From assembly GCF_022348185.1 (NCBI RefSeq), contig NZ_JAKRFD010000002.1, forward strand, positions 372,001-436,000: DNA of 64,000 bases. Reading direction: 5' to 3'. The notes beneath the pieces are model-generated. The model had not been told where the DNA came from, made no database searches, and saw nothing but the letters and a program-made list of their open reading frames with translations. Position 1 is the stretch's first letter, and each line of letters begins with the position of its first letter. The stretch comes from Epibacterium sp. Ofav1-8. GTDB lineage: Bacteria; Pseudomonadota; Alphaproteobacteria; Rhodobacterales; Rhodobacteraceae. Shown here piece after piece: positions 37,744 to 46,538 of the stretch. The translations under genes were made by a program, and so were the position numbers.

Positions 37744-38607
37744 ATGGCAGCGGGACACCAGGCAAGAAGGGCATTTCAGGTCTTGCGCCGTGCCCTCCGG
37801 CGTTTCAATTCCAAGAACGCCTGGGTGCTCAGCAGCCATATCGCCATGTCGATGATGATGGCACTGTTTCCGTTTGTGCTGTTCACCGTCGCACTCAGCG
37901 GTGCCATTGCCAGCCTGCTGTCCCACCGCGTGGTGGTCGAGGATGTGGTCGGGCTGGTCTTTGGCAGCTGGCCACAGTCGGTGGCCGCTCCGATCACGCG
38001 CGAGGTCTATGCGGTGCTGGAGACCTCTGGCACCGGGCTGATGACGTTGGGTGGGATTCTTGCGCTCTATTTTGCCTCCAACGGGGTTGATGCGATCCGG
38101 ATCGCGATGCTGCGTGCCTACGGGCAGGAGGAAACGCGGCCGTTCTGGAAACACCGGCTGATTTCGCTGGGGCTGGTGATCCTCGGCGGCGTGGGGCTGT
38201 TGTTTGCGGCGATTTTCGAGCTGTTCCTGCCGCTGGCGGCGCGGTTTCTGGCACGGTTCTTTCCGGACCTGGATTTTCTGCGCGGCTGGGAGAACGGCGC
38301 CAGTGGCCTGGTTGTCGCCGTCGTGCCGGTGGCGGCGGTGTTTCTGTATCATCTGGTGCTGTTGCCCCGGCGGGCGCCGGTCTCGCTGATCCTGCCGGGG
38401 GCGATCACGACCCTGATCCTGTGGTGGGCGGCCGGGTTGGGGTTTGCCTTTTATGTGTCGAGCTTTGCCAGCTATTCCGCGACCTATGCCGGCCTCGCGG
38501 GGGCCATGGCGGCGTTGATCTTTCTCTACCTCAATGCCGCGATCCTGATCCTCGGTGCCGAGATCAACGGCGTGCTGCAAACCGACCGGCTTGCAGACAA
38601 GGCGTGA
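37744..38607 (+). CDS. YihY/virulence factor BrkB family membrane protein
   Basis: 287 residues with six predicted helices. NAWVLSSHIAMSMMMALFPF and VDAIRIAMLRAYGQEETRPFWKHR are typical YihY features, and ALIFLYLNAAILILGAEIN is the C-terminal signature. The function is not established. ATG 37744 has AAGGGAGA 7 nt upstream; the longer open frame is discarded. Confidence 0.88.
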   Translation: MAAGHQARRAFQVLRRALRRFNSKNAWVLSSHIAMSMMMALFPFVLFTVALSGAIASLLSHRVVVEDVVGLVFGSWPQSVAAPITREVYAVLETSGTGLMTLGGILALYFASNGVDAIRIAMLRAYGQEETRPFWKHRLISLGLVILGGVGLLFAAIFELFLPLAARFLARFFPDLDFLRGWENGASGLVVAVVPVAAVFLYHLVLLPRRAPVSLILPGAITTLILWWAAGLGFAFYVSSFASYSATYAGLAGAMAALIFLYLNAAILILGAEINGVLQTDRLADKA

Positions 38608-38731
38608 CCCGAATTCCCCGAGAATTGTCACAAGGGGCGCAGGTTTTGCCGCATTTTTGCCGCTGCGGAGCCCCGTCCAGACGGCCCTATGGGACCTCGA
38701 CATCCATAGGGCACAGGTTTCGGAGACTCAC

Positions 38732-38941
38732 ATGGCAAAATCAGCGATGGCAAAGGGCAGGGAGCGGCTGCTGCATCTCAGTCGCGTGCCCGCAGGGGCT
38801 GCGGGCCCTGGTGGTGCGACGGCAGCCTCTGGCAGCGCGCCTCGTCTGACCGAATCCGAGGCGATCAACGCGCTCAGGGACCGCGCCTTGCGCTCTCTGC
38901 GGGCCTCTCGTGCGTCGCGTGTCTGGCCGTTGACGCGGTGA
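38732..38941 (+). CDS. Small basic protein of unknown function
   Basis: 69 residues, not recognised. ATG 38732 has GGAG 7 nt upstream. A Gly/Ala/Pro-rich middle is flanked by Arg-rich ends (RERLLHLSR and ALRSLRASRASRVW). There is no membrane helix. It ends 3 bp before the convergent rlmE stop, which fits a real gene filling the gap. Confidence 0.5.
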   Translation: MAKSAMAKGRERLLHLSRVPAGAAGPGGATAASGSAPRLTESEAINALRDRALRSLRASRASRVWPLTR

Positions 38942-38944
38942 CGA

Positions 38945-39661
38945 TCAGCCGCGAAAGCCGCTGGCCACGACGAATTTTTCTGAACTGTCGGACCGCGATG
39001 CGGGTGGTTTCACGTTGGCCACGCTCGTGAATTTCTGCTTCAGCAGCTTTTGCAGTTCGCCCTCGGCGCCCCCGGCCAGGACCTTGGCCACGAAGGTGCC
39101 GCCTTCTTCGAGCACGTCAAAGGCAAAATAGGCAGCGGTTTCGCACAGCGACATGATCCGCAAGTGGTCGGTCTGCTTGTGACCGGAGCTGGATGCCGCC
39201 ATATCCGACATCACCACATCCGCCTTGCCGCCAAGCCAGTCCTTGACCTTGTCGTCGGCCCCTTCGTCCATGAAGTCCAGCTGATAGAACTCCGCCCCGG
39301 CAAGGGGTTCGACCTCTTGCAGGTCCACGCCGATGATACGTCCGATCGCCTTGCCGGATTTCTCGCCGAGCGCATTGACCCGGGGCACCGCCACCTGCGC
39401 CCAGCCGCCCGGCGCACAGCCGAGGTCCACGACCCGGGCGCCGGGCACCAGAAACCGGTATTTGTCGTCCAGCTCCATGATCTTGAACGCCGCACGTCCG
39501 CGATAGCCTTCGGCCTGGGCCCGTTTGACATAGGGGTCGTTGAGCTGACGTTGCAGCCAGCGGGTCGAGCTGAGCTTACGTCCGCGCGCGGTCTTGACCT
39601 TGACGGTCAGATCGCGCTGCCCGCGACCGGAGGTGTTCTTGCCTGTCGGTTTCTTCGCCAT
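38945..39661 (-). CDS. rlmE: 23S rRNA (uridine(2552)-2'-O)-methyltransferase
   Basis: 238 residues, FtsJ/RrmJ family. The K-D-K-E tetrad can be placed: K in AAFKIMELD, the SAM motif [15 protein letters not shown] in [11 protein letters not shown] in [10 protein letters not shown] 30-residue basic N-terminal tail is usual in roseobacters. It methylates U2552 in the A-loop, a late 50S assembly step. It lies downstream of ppx/gppA on the same strand. Confidence 0.94.
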   Translation of the reverse strand: MAKKPTGKNTSGRGQRDLTVKVKTARGRKLSSTRWLQRQLNDPYVKRAQAEGYRGRAAFKIMELDDKYRFLVPGARVVDLGCAPGGWAQVAVPRVNALGEKSGKAIGRIIGVDLQEVEPLAGAEFYQLDFMDEGADDKVKDWLGGKADVVMSDMAASSSGHKQTDHLRIMSLCETAAYFAFDVLEEGGTFVAKVLAGGAEGELQKLLKQKFTSVANVKPPASRSDSSEKFVVASGFRG

Positions 39662-39742
39662 GGTCTATCCTCTTTCGCGCGGTCCTGACTGTTGTCACAG
39701 CTGACGCGCTATAGCCGATCTCGCGCCGCTCAGAAAGGGGCC

Positions 39743-40855
39743 TCAGAACGGGCCGTCCTCCAGCACGCCATCGGCACTCATCTGCGCATAGAGCAGCCCT
39801 TCGCGCAGGCCCCGGTCCGCCACCGACAGCCGGTCCGTGGGCCAGCAGCGCAACAGCGCCTGCAGGATCGCGGCCCCGGACATGATGAGCGCCTGACGGT
39901 CTTCGCCGATCCGCGGGTCGCGGCGGCGCCCCTGTGGCCCCAGTTCCAGATAGCCCCGGATCACCTTGTCGATCTGATCGGAGGTCATCCGCAGCCCGTC
40001 GACCTTGGTGCGGTCATAGCGTTTCAGCCCCAGATGCGAGGCGGCGACCGTGGTGACGGTGCCGGAGGTGCCGACGATCTGGAACCCCTCGCGGGCCTGT
40101 TCGTCCTTGTAGGGCGCAAAATCCGACAGGTTTTCCTCGAAAAACCAGCTCATCAGCGCAAAACGGGCGGCGTCATCCTCCACATCGCTGAACTGGTCGC
40201 GCAGCGTTGCCACGCCCAGCGGCACGGAAATCCAGTCCACCACCTTGGCGGCGGGAAAGGGGCTTTCGGTGCTGTGGAACCCGGCGTGCAGCCGCATGAT
40301 GGCAGAGGGGCGATCCCGGCGCGCGATCGAGGAGATATCGATCCAGACCAATTCGGTCGAGCCGCCGCCAATGTCCACGACCAGCAACTGCTCGGTCTTG
40401 GTCGACACCAGCGGCGCGCAGGAAATCACCGCCAGGCGGGCTTCCTCCTCGGGCTGGATGATCTCCATCGTCATCCCGGTTTCACGCTTGATCTGGCGCA
40501 TGAAGTCACGCCCGTTCTTGGCCCGCCGACAGGCTTCTGTCGCGACAAGCCGCATGCGTTTGACCCGGTTGCGGTTGATCTTCTGCTGGCAGATGCGCAA
40601 CGCCTGAATGGTGCGCGCCATGGAGGACCGGGACAATCGTCCCGTCTTTTCAAGGCCGGAGCCAAGCTGCACCGACTTTGAAAAACTGTCCACCACATGA
40701 AAGCCGCTGCCCTTGGGTTGGGCAATCAGCATCCTGCAACTGTTGGTGCCAAGATCCAGCGCTGCATAGAGCGCATCCGGATCCGGCCGGGCTGGTACAG
40801 GGGTCTCAACCGCTTTGGGAAACGCTCCTGCACCTTTGGAACGCCTGGGCGCCAT
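39743..40855 (-). CDS. Ppx/GppA-family exopolyphosphatase/pppGpp phosphatase
   Basis: 370 residues. ASKHA fold: phosphate-1 loop YAALDLGTNSCRMLIA near residues 28-43, ATEACRRAKNG, then phosphate-2 VVDIGGGSTEL. It lacks the C-terminal HD-like domain of long Ppx enzymes. Such short forms in alphaproteobacteria act on polyphosphate or pppGpp; which one is not decidable here. It is upstream of rlmE and probably cotranscribed. Confidence 0.88.
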   Translation of the reverse strand: MAPRRSKGAGAFPKAVETPVPARPDPDALYAALDLGTNSCRMLIAQPKGSGFHVVDSFSKSVQLGSGLEKTGRLSRSSMARTIQALRICQQKINRNRVKRMRLVATEACRRAKNGRDFMRQIKRETGMTMEIIQPEEEARLAVISCAPLVSTKTEQLLVVDIGGGSTELVWIDISSIARRDRPSAIMRLHAGFHSTESPFPAAKVVDWISVPLGVATLRDQFSDVEDDAARFALMSWFFEENLSDFAPYKDEQAREGFQIVGTSGTVTTVAASHLGLKRYDRTKVDGLRMTSDQIDKVIRGYLELGPQGRRRDPRIGEDRQALIMSGAAILQALLRCWPTDRLSVADRGLREGLLYAQMSADGVLEDGPF

Positions 40856-41122
40856 GAATCACGCCCTCCGATTATCGTGTTGAGATGACAGTACGTCCGG
40901 CGGGGCGGATCTGCAAGGTACTGCCATCAGCCGATTGTTTGATTTGCCACCGGACCTGGTCCGCGCCGGGTTTCGGGCCTCATGATCTTGTTGAAAAATG
41001 TGACGTTGCAATTTCTTGGCATCCAAGGGGGCGAACCCGTAGCATGATCCGCAAAAGGTCGCTCATTCCCCTTGTGTTGTCGAAATCCGACGCACCAAGC
41101 GATCTGCGGCGCACTAGAAACA

Positions 41123-41141
41123 CGATACGACAGACGTATCG
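41123..41141 (+). promoter_or_regulatory. Perfect hairpin/palindrome directly before the Virulence_fact RBS
   Basis: CGATACG-ACAGA-CGTATCG, 7-bp perfect arms and 5-nt loop, ending only a few bases before the AAAGGA SD of the next gene. It could be a repressor operator or an RNA hairpin that controls ribosome access. No known riboswitch pattern fits the 300 bp upstream. Confidence 0.5.
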
Positions 41142-41154
41142 GAAAGGAACGGCA

Positions 41155-41451
41155 ATGCCCGACGTCACCATCGTATATTGGCGCGACATCCCGGCCCAGG
41201 TCATCGTGGGCAAGGGGCGGCGTGGTGCAAAACGCCAGCTCGAAGAACGCTTCGAGCAGGCCATCGACCGCGCAGCCATGAAGGTGAACGCCAAGGACAG
41301 CGACGCCTATCTTGCGGAATGGCGCAAGGCCGCCCCCGTGACCATCGAAGGGGATCCGGGGGATATCGCCGAAGCCGAGGCGACCCGTCTGGAAGAGGAA
41401 TATGATCAGGACCGCCTCAAGGCGCTGATCGCAAACGACGGTTGGGCATGA
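41155..41451 (+). CDS. Virulence_fact (PF13769-like) family protein
   Basis: 98 residues. VTIVYWRDIPAQVIVGKGRRGAK and the acidic end LEEEYDQDRLK match the small family named virulence factor, but nothing suggests virulence. In roseobacters it sits with one-carbon enzymes, as here: metF-like and corrinoid methyltransferase genes follow on the same strand. An accessory role in methyl-THF or methionine metabolism is inferred from context. ATG 41155 has AAAGGA upstream. Confidence 0.75.
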   Translation: MPDVTIVYWRDIPAQVIVGKGRRGAKRQLEERFEQAIDRAAMKVNAKDSDAYLAEWRKAAPVTIEGDPGDIAEAEATRLEEEYDQDRLKALIANDGWA

Positions 41452-41480
41452 CAGCCCTGAGCTCACTATGGGAGGCCGCC

Positions 41481-42413
41481 ATGGCTTTGCTGAATTTCAA
41501 AAAACGCGGTTCCGAGACCGAGACCATCGCCAATCCGGACCTTGAGGCCTTCCTCCAGGATTATTCCATCGAGGTGATGCCGCGCACGGCACAAAAGGTC
41601 GAGGATTTCCGCGAGCTGCTGCCCGCCGGCACCCGCGTCTATATCGCCCACATCGAGGGCACCCCGATCGAGGAAATGGTCGCCACCGCCAAACGCCTGA
41701 ACGACGAGGGCTATCCGGTGATGCCGCATTTCCCGGCGCGCATCATCAAGGATGAGGCCACGCTGGCGGATTGGATCGCCCGCTATCAGGGCGAGGCCGA
41801 CGTCAAGCAGGCGCTGATGCTTGCGGGTGGCGTGGCGACACCGCATGGCGACTTCGACAGCTCCATGCAGCTTTTGGAAACCGGCCTCTTTGACAAGGCG
41901 GGCTTCACCAATCTGCATGTGGCCGGCCACCCCGAGGGCAACAAGGACATCGACCCCGATGGTTCGATGAAGAACGTCTCCGAAGCGCTGTCCTGGAAAC
42001 AGAAATTCTCCGAACGCACCGATGCCAAGATGGCCCTGGCGACGCAGTTCGCCTTTGAGGCCAAGCCGATCATCGCCTGGGCGAACGGCCTGAAGGACGC
42101 GGGCATCGACCTGCCGATCCACATCGGCATCGCGGGGCCGGCCAAGTTGCAGACGCTGATCAAATTCGCCATCGCCTGCGGTGTCGGCCCGTCGCTGAAA
42201 GTGCTGCAAAAACGCGCCATGGACGTGACCAAGCTGATGCTGCCCTACGAGCCCACCGAGGTGCTGACCGAACTGGCGGCCTACAAGGCGGCAAACCCGG
42301 ATTTCAACATCACCAACGTGCATTTCTTCCCCCTGGGCGGTATCAAGACCAATGCCACCTGGGCAATCAACAATGGCGGCGAGTCCACGCAGCCTGTCAA
42401 ACAGCAAGGATAA
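41481..42413 (+). CDS. metF: Methylenetetrahydrofolate reductase (MetF-like)
   Basis: 310 residues. FAD-dependent TIM barrel. Recognisable features are the early Glu in YSIEVMPRT, HFPARIIKDEATLADW, ALMLAGGVATPHGDF, and AGHPEGNKDI with the conserved HPE. It reduces methylene-THF to methyl-THF. It is more diverged than enterobacterial MetF. ATG 41481 has GGAGG at 6 nt. It is 3 bp upstream of the methyltransferase gene. Confidence 0.85.
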   Translation: MALLNFKKRGSETETIANPDLEAFLQDYSIEVMPRTAQKVEDFRELLPAGTRVYIAHIEGTPIEEMVATAKRLNDEGYPVMPHFPARIIKDEATLADWIARYQGEADVKQALMLAGGVATPHGDFDSSMQLLETGLFDKAGFTNLHVAGHPEGNKDIDPDGSMKNVSEALSWKQKFSERTDAKMALATQFAFEAKPIIAWANGLKDAGIDLPIHIGIAGPAKLQTLIKFAIACGVGPSLKVLQKRAMDVTKLMLPYEPTEVLTELAAYKAANPDFNITNVHFFPLGGIKTNATWAINNGGESTQPVKQQG

Positions 42414-42416
42414 ACA

Positions 42417-43478
42417 ATGACCCGTACTGTCGTAGAATCTAAGTCAAAAACCGCCATTCTGGGCTTTGACCAGCCGTTCTGCGTGATCGGTGAGCGGATC
42501 AATCCCACCGGTCGCAAGAAGCTGGCCGCAGAGCTGGAAGCAGGTGATTTCTCCACCGTGGAGAAGGACGCGCTGGCACAGGTGATGGCGGGGGCCAACA
42601 TCCTCGATATCAACGCGGGCGTTGTCTACAACTCCAACCCGAACCCGAACGAGACCGAGCCGCCGCTGATGACCAAGATCATCGAGCTGGTGCAGGGGCT
42701 GACCGACACGCCGCTGTGCATCGACTCCTCGGTTCCCGCCGCGCTTGAGGCCGGGCTGCAGGCCGCCGAAGGACGCCCGCTGCTGAACTCCGTCACCGGC
42801 GAGGAAGAGCGTCTGGAGCACGTGCTGCCGCTGGTAAAGAAGTACAATGTACCGGTGGTGGCGATTTCCAACGACGACACCGGCATCTCCGAGGACCCGG
42901 ATGTGCGCTTTGAAGTGGCCCGAAAGATCGTGCAGCGCGCCGCCGATTTCGGCATTCCTGCGCATGACATCGTGGTCGACCCGCTGGTGATGCCGATCGG
43001 CGCCATGGCGACTGCCGGCCAGCAGGTTTTTGCCCTGGTGCGCAAGCTTCGCGAGGAGCTGGGCGTGAACACCACCTGCGGCGCTTCCAACGTGTCCTTC
43101 GGCCTGCCGAACCGGCACGGCATCAACAACGCCTTCCTGCCGATGGCCATGGGCGCGGGCATGACCTCCGCGATCATGAACCCTGTGGCGCTGCCGGTGA
43201 CGCAAAAGGCGATTGCCGAGAAGAAGGAACAGGTTGCCGCCGCTGGCATCATCCTGCCCGAAGGCATGGATGACGAGACCTTTGTGACCCTGTTCGGTCT
43301 CGGGTCCACTCTGCCGCGCGCCGGCAAGGAGATGGAGGCCATCCGCGCCGCCAACCTGCTGACCAACAACGACCCGCACGGTGGCGACTGGATCAAGTTC
43401 AACAAGGCGCCCGCCAAGGAGGGCGAAGAGGCACGCGGCCGGGGTGGCCGCTCCGGTGGCCGTCGCCGCCGCGCCTGA
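42417..43478 (+). CDS. Methyltetrahydrofolate:corrinoid methyltransferase, probable piece of a split methionine synthase
   Basis: 353 residues. Pterin-binding TIM barrel like the middle domain of MetH: VIGERINPTGRKKLA near residues 23-37, ANILDINAGVV, DTPLCIDSS, PLLNSVTGEEERL, then ASNVSFGLPNRHGIN. It has no homocysteine or B12 domain. It would pass the methyl of methyl-THF to a separate corrinoid protein. Split MetH systems of this kind have been reported in roseobacters (recalled, not looked up). An odd C-terminal tail of about 20 residues is rich in Gly and Arg. Confidence 0.85.
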   Translation: MTRTVVESKSKTAILGFDQPFCVIGERINPTGRKKLAAELEAGDFSTVEKDALAQVMAGANILDINAGVVYNSNPNPNETEPPLMTKIIELVQGLTDTPLCIDSSVPAALEAGLQAAEGRPLLNSVTGEEERLEHVLPLVKKYNVPVVAISNDDTGISEDPDVRFEVARKIVQRAADFGIPAHDIVVDPLVMPIGAMATAGQQVFALVRKLREELGVNTTCGASNVSFGLPNRHGINNAFLPMAMGAGMTSAIMNPVALPVTQKAIAEKKEQVAAAGIILPEGMDDETFVTLFGLGSTLPRAGKEMEAIRAANLLTNNDPHGGDWIKFNKAPAKEGEEARGRGGRSGGRRRRA

Positions 43479-43497
43479 CGCACCACAAAACAGCAGC

Positions 43498-43525
43498 AAA
43501 AAGCCGGGTCACAGCCCGGCTTTTT
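43498..43525. terminator. Bidirectional terminator
   Basis: AAAAAGCCGGG (43498-43508) pairs perfectly with CCCGGCTTTTT (43515-43525), 6-nt loop. It lies between convergent genes and ends the one-carbon operon. Confidence 0.88.
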
Positions 43526-43573
43526 CATTTGTGCGCGCAAGATGATGCGCGTGCATCGGCCCCGCGGGCGCGG

Positions 43574-43984
43574 TTATTTCAGGTGATAGGTCAGGGCGTT
43601 GCGCACCAGCAGCCTTAGCACGTCCACAGGCGGATCGCTGTCGGGCAAGAAGTGAATGGCCCGGTTTCCCTCATAGCGGAAGGTCTCCGGGAACAGCGCC
43701 TGGAAATCCGACATGAGCGTCGTCTGGCAATTGGTGTAAAGAGCAAAGCCACCGCCTTTGGGACGCCCCAATCGGATCGTCGACCCGGATTTGCTGTCAG
43801 GTGTCAGATAGGCAGGCTGCCCCCATTTCAACGTTTCGTCCAGCCGCCCCACCGCCGGGATCTCCGCTGCGGTTTCAAAGATCATGCGGCGTAACGCCAA
43901 CAGGCCCTGTCGCTCCGGCTCCGGGTAGGCGGCAAAGACCCCCGCGACAGCAGGCGACAAAAAGGGGGGCGTTGCATTCAGCAT
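43574..43984 (-). CDS. DUF1801 family protein
   Basis: 136 residues. ETLKWGQPAYLT near the middle and TLMSDFQALFPETFRYEGNRAI are hallmark DUF1801/YdhG-like stretches. The family has a small alpha/beta fold and an unknown role, sometimes linked with iron or stress. ATG 43984 has GGAG upstream; the open frame extends five codons further to a TTG. Confidence 0.82.
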   Translation of the reverse strand: MLNATPPFLSPAVAGVFAAYPEPERQGLLALRRMIFETAAEIPAVGRLDETLKWGQPAYLTPDSKSGSTIRLGRPKGGGFALYTNCQTTLMSDFQALFPETFRYEGNRAIHFLPDSDPPVDVLRLLVRNALTYHLK

Positions 43985-44115
43985 GCCGGGCCACTCCAAA
44001 ACGCTTGAGGCCGAGCCTAAAGCCGGCCCCGGCGCGATGCAACGCGGCGGTCAGCGCCGTGTCGTGCAGGCGGTGGAAGATCCTGCAAACGCTGGCGGAT
44101 GTGGGCGGGGATAAG

Positions 44116-44205
44116 TGGCGGAGAGACAGGGATTCGAACCCTGGGTGCCCGTGAAGGCACAACGGTTTTCGAGACCGCCCCGTTCGACCACTCCGGCACC
44201 TCTCC
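44116..44205 (-). tRNA. tRNA-Ser(CGA)
   Basis: 90 nt including CCA (complement of 44116-44118). Acceptor GGAGAGG/TCTCTCC, anticodon loop CTCGAAA with CGA at 44169-44171, long variable arm (GTGCCTTCACGGGCAC) typical for serine. Confidence 0.95.
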
Positions 44206-44325
44206 GCGGGGGGTGTGAGGGCGTTTAAAGGTGATTTTCACCGCGTGCAAGGGGCGATTTCACAGTTATATCAAGAAAGTCGGATTTTGGTTTGCGGATG
44301 CGGATCGCGCCCCTACATTTGTGCC

Positions 44326-45201
44326 ATGACCGAACCGTTCTCAGCGCGTCTGCGCCCCGCCTCAGTTGTATCGTTCCTGCTGCACGGTGTCTTTGCCGCC
44401 GCGTTGAGCGTTGCGGTTTTGCTGCCGGCAAGAGCCGAAGCGGCGGATCGCGACCAGATCAAGGCGTTTCTCGAGGTCACCGGCTTTGACGTGGCGCTGG
44501 ACAGCATCGCGCAATCCGCGGGCGACGCGCCCATGATCCTCGGCGCCGACGCCGGAGATTTCGGGCTGGAGTGGGAGCGGCTGACCGCAGAAGTGTTCGA
44601 CACCGACCAGATGCGGGCCACCGCCCTGGACATTCTGGAAGAGACTCTCTCGACGGAGGCGCTGTTCTTTGCGGCGGAGTTTTATGCCAGCGACCTAGGG
44701 CAGCGGCTTGTCGCGGTCGAGAATGCCTCGCATATGGCGACCGATGGCGAGGACACCCGCGCCGCAGGTGAACGTATCGTCAGCAGCCTGATCGAAGAGG
44801 ATGATCCGCGGGTTGCGCTCTATCAGGATATGAACCTGGCGATCGGCGGCACCGAGACGGCGCTCCGTGCGGTTCAGGAAATCCAGTTCCGCTTCCTGAT
44901 GGCGGCCTCGGCTGCCGGCGTCATCGACATGCAGATCGACGCCGAGGGGCTGCGCGCCCTGATGAAGGCCCAGGAGGATGAGATGCGCCGTGAGATGGCA
45001 GCCTCCAGCCTGGCGCATTCGGCCTATCTCTATCGCGACTTCACCACCGAGGAGGTTGCGACCTATGTCGAGGCGCTGGAGCACCCGCTGATGCAGGAGG
45101 TCTATGAGCTGCTGAATGCAATCCAGTACGAGATTCAGGCCAATCGCTTCGAGGAGCTTGCACATCGGATGCGGGATTTGCAGCCGGTGCAGGAGCTGTG
45201 A
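44326..45201 (+). CDS. DUF2059 family exported protein
   Basis: 291 residues. A hydrophobic segment (residues 13-38, ending ARAEA) looks like a signal peptide. The rest is acidic and helical, with two repeats of the pattern seen in DUF2059, for example FYASDLGQRLVAVE and DFTTEEVATYVEALEHPLMQEV. The family is periplasmic and of unknown function. ATG 44326 is the first start after the tRNA-Ser; the RBS is weak. It is upstream of rplU but separated by a terminator-like hairpin. Confidence 0.82.
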   Translation: MTEPFSARLRPASVVSFLLHGVFAAALSVAVLLPARAEAADRDQIKAFLEVTGFDVALDSIAQSAGDAPMILGADAGDFGLEWERLTAEVFDTDQMRATALDILEETLSTEALFFAAEFYASDLGQRLVAVENASHMATDGEDTRAAGERIVSSLIEEDDPRVALYQDMNLAIGGTETALRAVQEIQFRFLMAASAAGVIDMQIDAEGLRALMKAQEDEMRREMAASSLAHSAYLYRDFTTEEVATYVEALEHPLMQEVYELLNAIQYEIQANRFEELAHRMRDLQPVQEL

Positions 45202-45292
45202 TCCGGGGCCACGACACTCGCTGTGGATATTTTTCACCTGCGCCCGCACAGAAGGGTTGACTTCAAGCGCCAACAGGGCCAAAAGCCCGCAT

Positions 45293-45322
45293 CCCGGCCC
45301 GGACTCTCCGCGCCGGGGTTTT
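45293..45322 (+). terminator. Terminator between DUF2059 and rplU
   Basis: CCCGGC (45293-45298) pairs with GCCGGG (45312-45317) and is followed by GTTTTATT. It could end the DUF2059 message or act as an attenuator in the rplU leader. Confidence 0.5.
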
Positions 45323-45434
45323 ATTGTCATACCGTCCCGTTCTCGGGGCGCGCTGTTCGAGGTGAGGGGGCGAGGCCCCGTCGCAAACACCCGAAAGGGG
45401 ACCGAAGGACGCGGGTAGAAAAGGAAAGACTGAA

Positions 45435-46043
45435 ATGTTCGCAGTCCTCAAGACCGGCGGCAAGCAGTACAAAGTTCAGGCGGGCGATATGCTCCGCGTG
45501 GAAAAACTGGCTGCAGACGCTGGCGAAACCGTTCAATTCAATGACGTTCTGATGATCGGTGGCGATGCCCCCGTCGTTGGTGCTCCGTTTGTGTCCGGCG
45601 CTGCCGTGCAGGCGGAAGTGGTCGAACAGATCAAAGGTGACAAGGTCATCAAGTTCGTCAAGCGTCGTCGTAAGCACTCCTCCAAGCGTACTGTCGGTCA
45701 CCGTCAGAAGCTGACCCTGGTCAAGATCACCGAGATCCTGTCCTCCGGTGCGGATGCGTCCGGCGTCAAAGCGGCAACCGGTAAAGGCGATGCAGCACCC
45801 GCTGCCAAAGCCGCGCCGAAAGCCAAGGCTGCCAAAGCCGCTGCACCCGCAGCTGCTGCCGGTTCCGACGATCTGACCCAGCTGACCGGTGTTGGCCCTG
45901 CCGCCGCCAAGAAGCTGGAGGCCGCTGGCCTCACCACCTTCGCTCAGATCGCAGCCTTGTCTGAAGACGACATTGCTGGTATCGACGCCGTCAAGATCAA
46001 ACCCGAGTGGGTTGAGCAGGCCAAAGAGCTGGCTCAAGGCTAA
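45435..46043 (+). CDS. rplU: 50S ribosomal protein L21 with C-terminal HhH extension
   Basis: 202 residues, twice the usual 103. Residues 1-103 are standard L21 (MFAVLKTGGKQYKVQAGD, KRRRKHSSKRTVGHRQ). An Ala/Lys/Pro linker follows (about 105-145). Then comes a helix-hairpin-helix domain (LTGVGPAAAKKLEAAGLTTF) of the type seen in many alphaproteobacterial L21 proteins. It is 12 bp from rpmA. Confidence 0.95.
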   Translation: MFAVLKTGGKQYKVQAGDMLRVEKLAADAGETVQFNDVLMIGGDAPVVGAPFVSGAAVQAEVVEQIKGDKVIKFVKRRRKHSSKRTVGHRQKLTLVKITEILSSGADASGVKAATGKGDAAPAAKAAPKAKAAKAAAPAAAAGSDDLTQLTGVGPAAAKKLEAAGLTTFAQIAALSEDDIAGIDAVKIKPEWVEQAKELAQG

Positions 46044-46055
46044 GGAGAGACAAGA

Positions 46056-46325
46056 ATGGCACATAAAAAAGCTGGCGGTTCGTCCCGTAACGGTCGCGAC
46101 TCCGCAGGTCGTCGTCTTGGCGTGAAACTTTATGGTGGTCAGTCTGCAATCGCGGGCAACATCATCGTGCGTCAGCGCGGCACCAAGTTCTGGCCGGGCG
46201 AAGGCGTTGGTATTGGCAAAGATCACACCATCTTTGCGACCGCCAACGGCAACGTGACCTTCCACAAGGGCCTCAAGGGCCGCACCTTTATTTCGGTTCT
46301 CCCGGCGGCGGAGGCCGCTGAGTAA
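46056..46325 (+). CDS. rpmA: 50S ribosomal protein L27
   Basis: 89 residues. It begins [20 protein letters not shown], so the flexible tail that reaches the peptidyl-transferase centre is intact with no Firmicutes-style pre-sequence. [18 protein letters not shown] is typical. SD AGGAGA lies upstream. Confidence 0.97.
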   Translation: MAHKKAGGSSRNGRDSAGRRLGVKLYGGQSAIAGNIIVRQRGTKFWPGEGVGIGKDHTIFATANGNVTFHKGLKGRTFISVLPAAEAAE

Positions 46326-46353
46326 ACCGAACCCAAAGGGTAATAAAATCTTC

Positions 46354-46390
46354 AGGGGGATCGGTTAAAAGACCGGTCCCTCTTTTCGTT
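46354..46390 (+). terminator. Terminator after rpmA
   Basis: AGGGGGATCGGT and ACCGGTCCCT pair (with G-U) around TAAAAG and are followed by CTTTTCGTTT. Confidence 0.7.
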
Positions 46391-46538
46391 TCTGGATGGA
46401 CCTGTCGGATCGTACCGCAAGTGCGTGAAAACGTGACTTGTTTCCCATTCCGGCGCTTCCCATCTCATTGGCAAGGGGATGGAGGAGCACAAGTCCCAGT
46501 CTTGCCGCAGTTTGAGTTTTTTGAGGAGGAGCGTGGTC

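Noticed and set aside
40856-41154. SAM-type riboswitch before the one-carbon operon
   Set aside because: I looked for SAM-II and SAM/SAH pseudoknot signatures and found none; only the short palindrome near the SD stands out.
41155-41451. Virulence function implied by the family name
   Set aside because: The name comes from an old annotation; the gene sits in a one-carbon operon and nothing here points to virulence.
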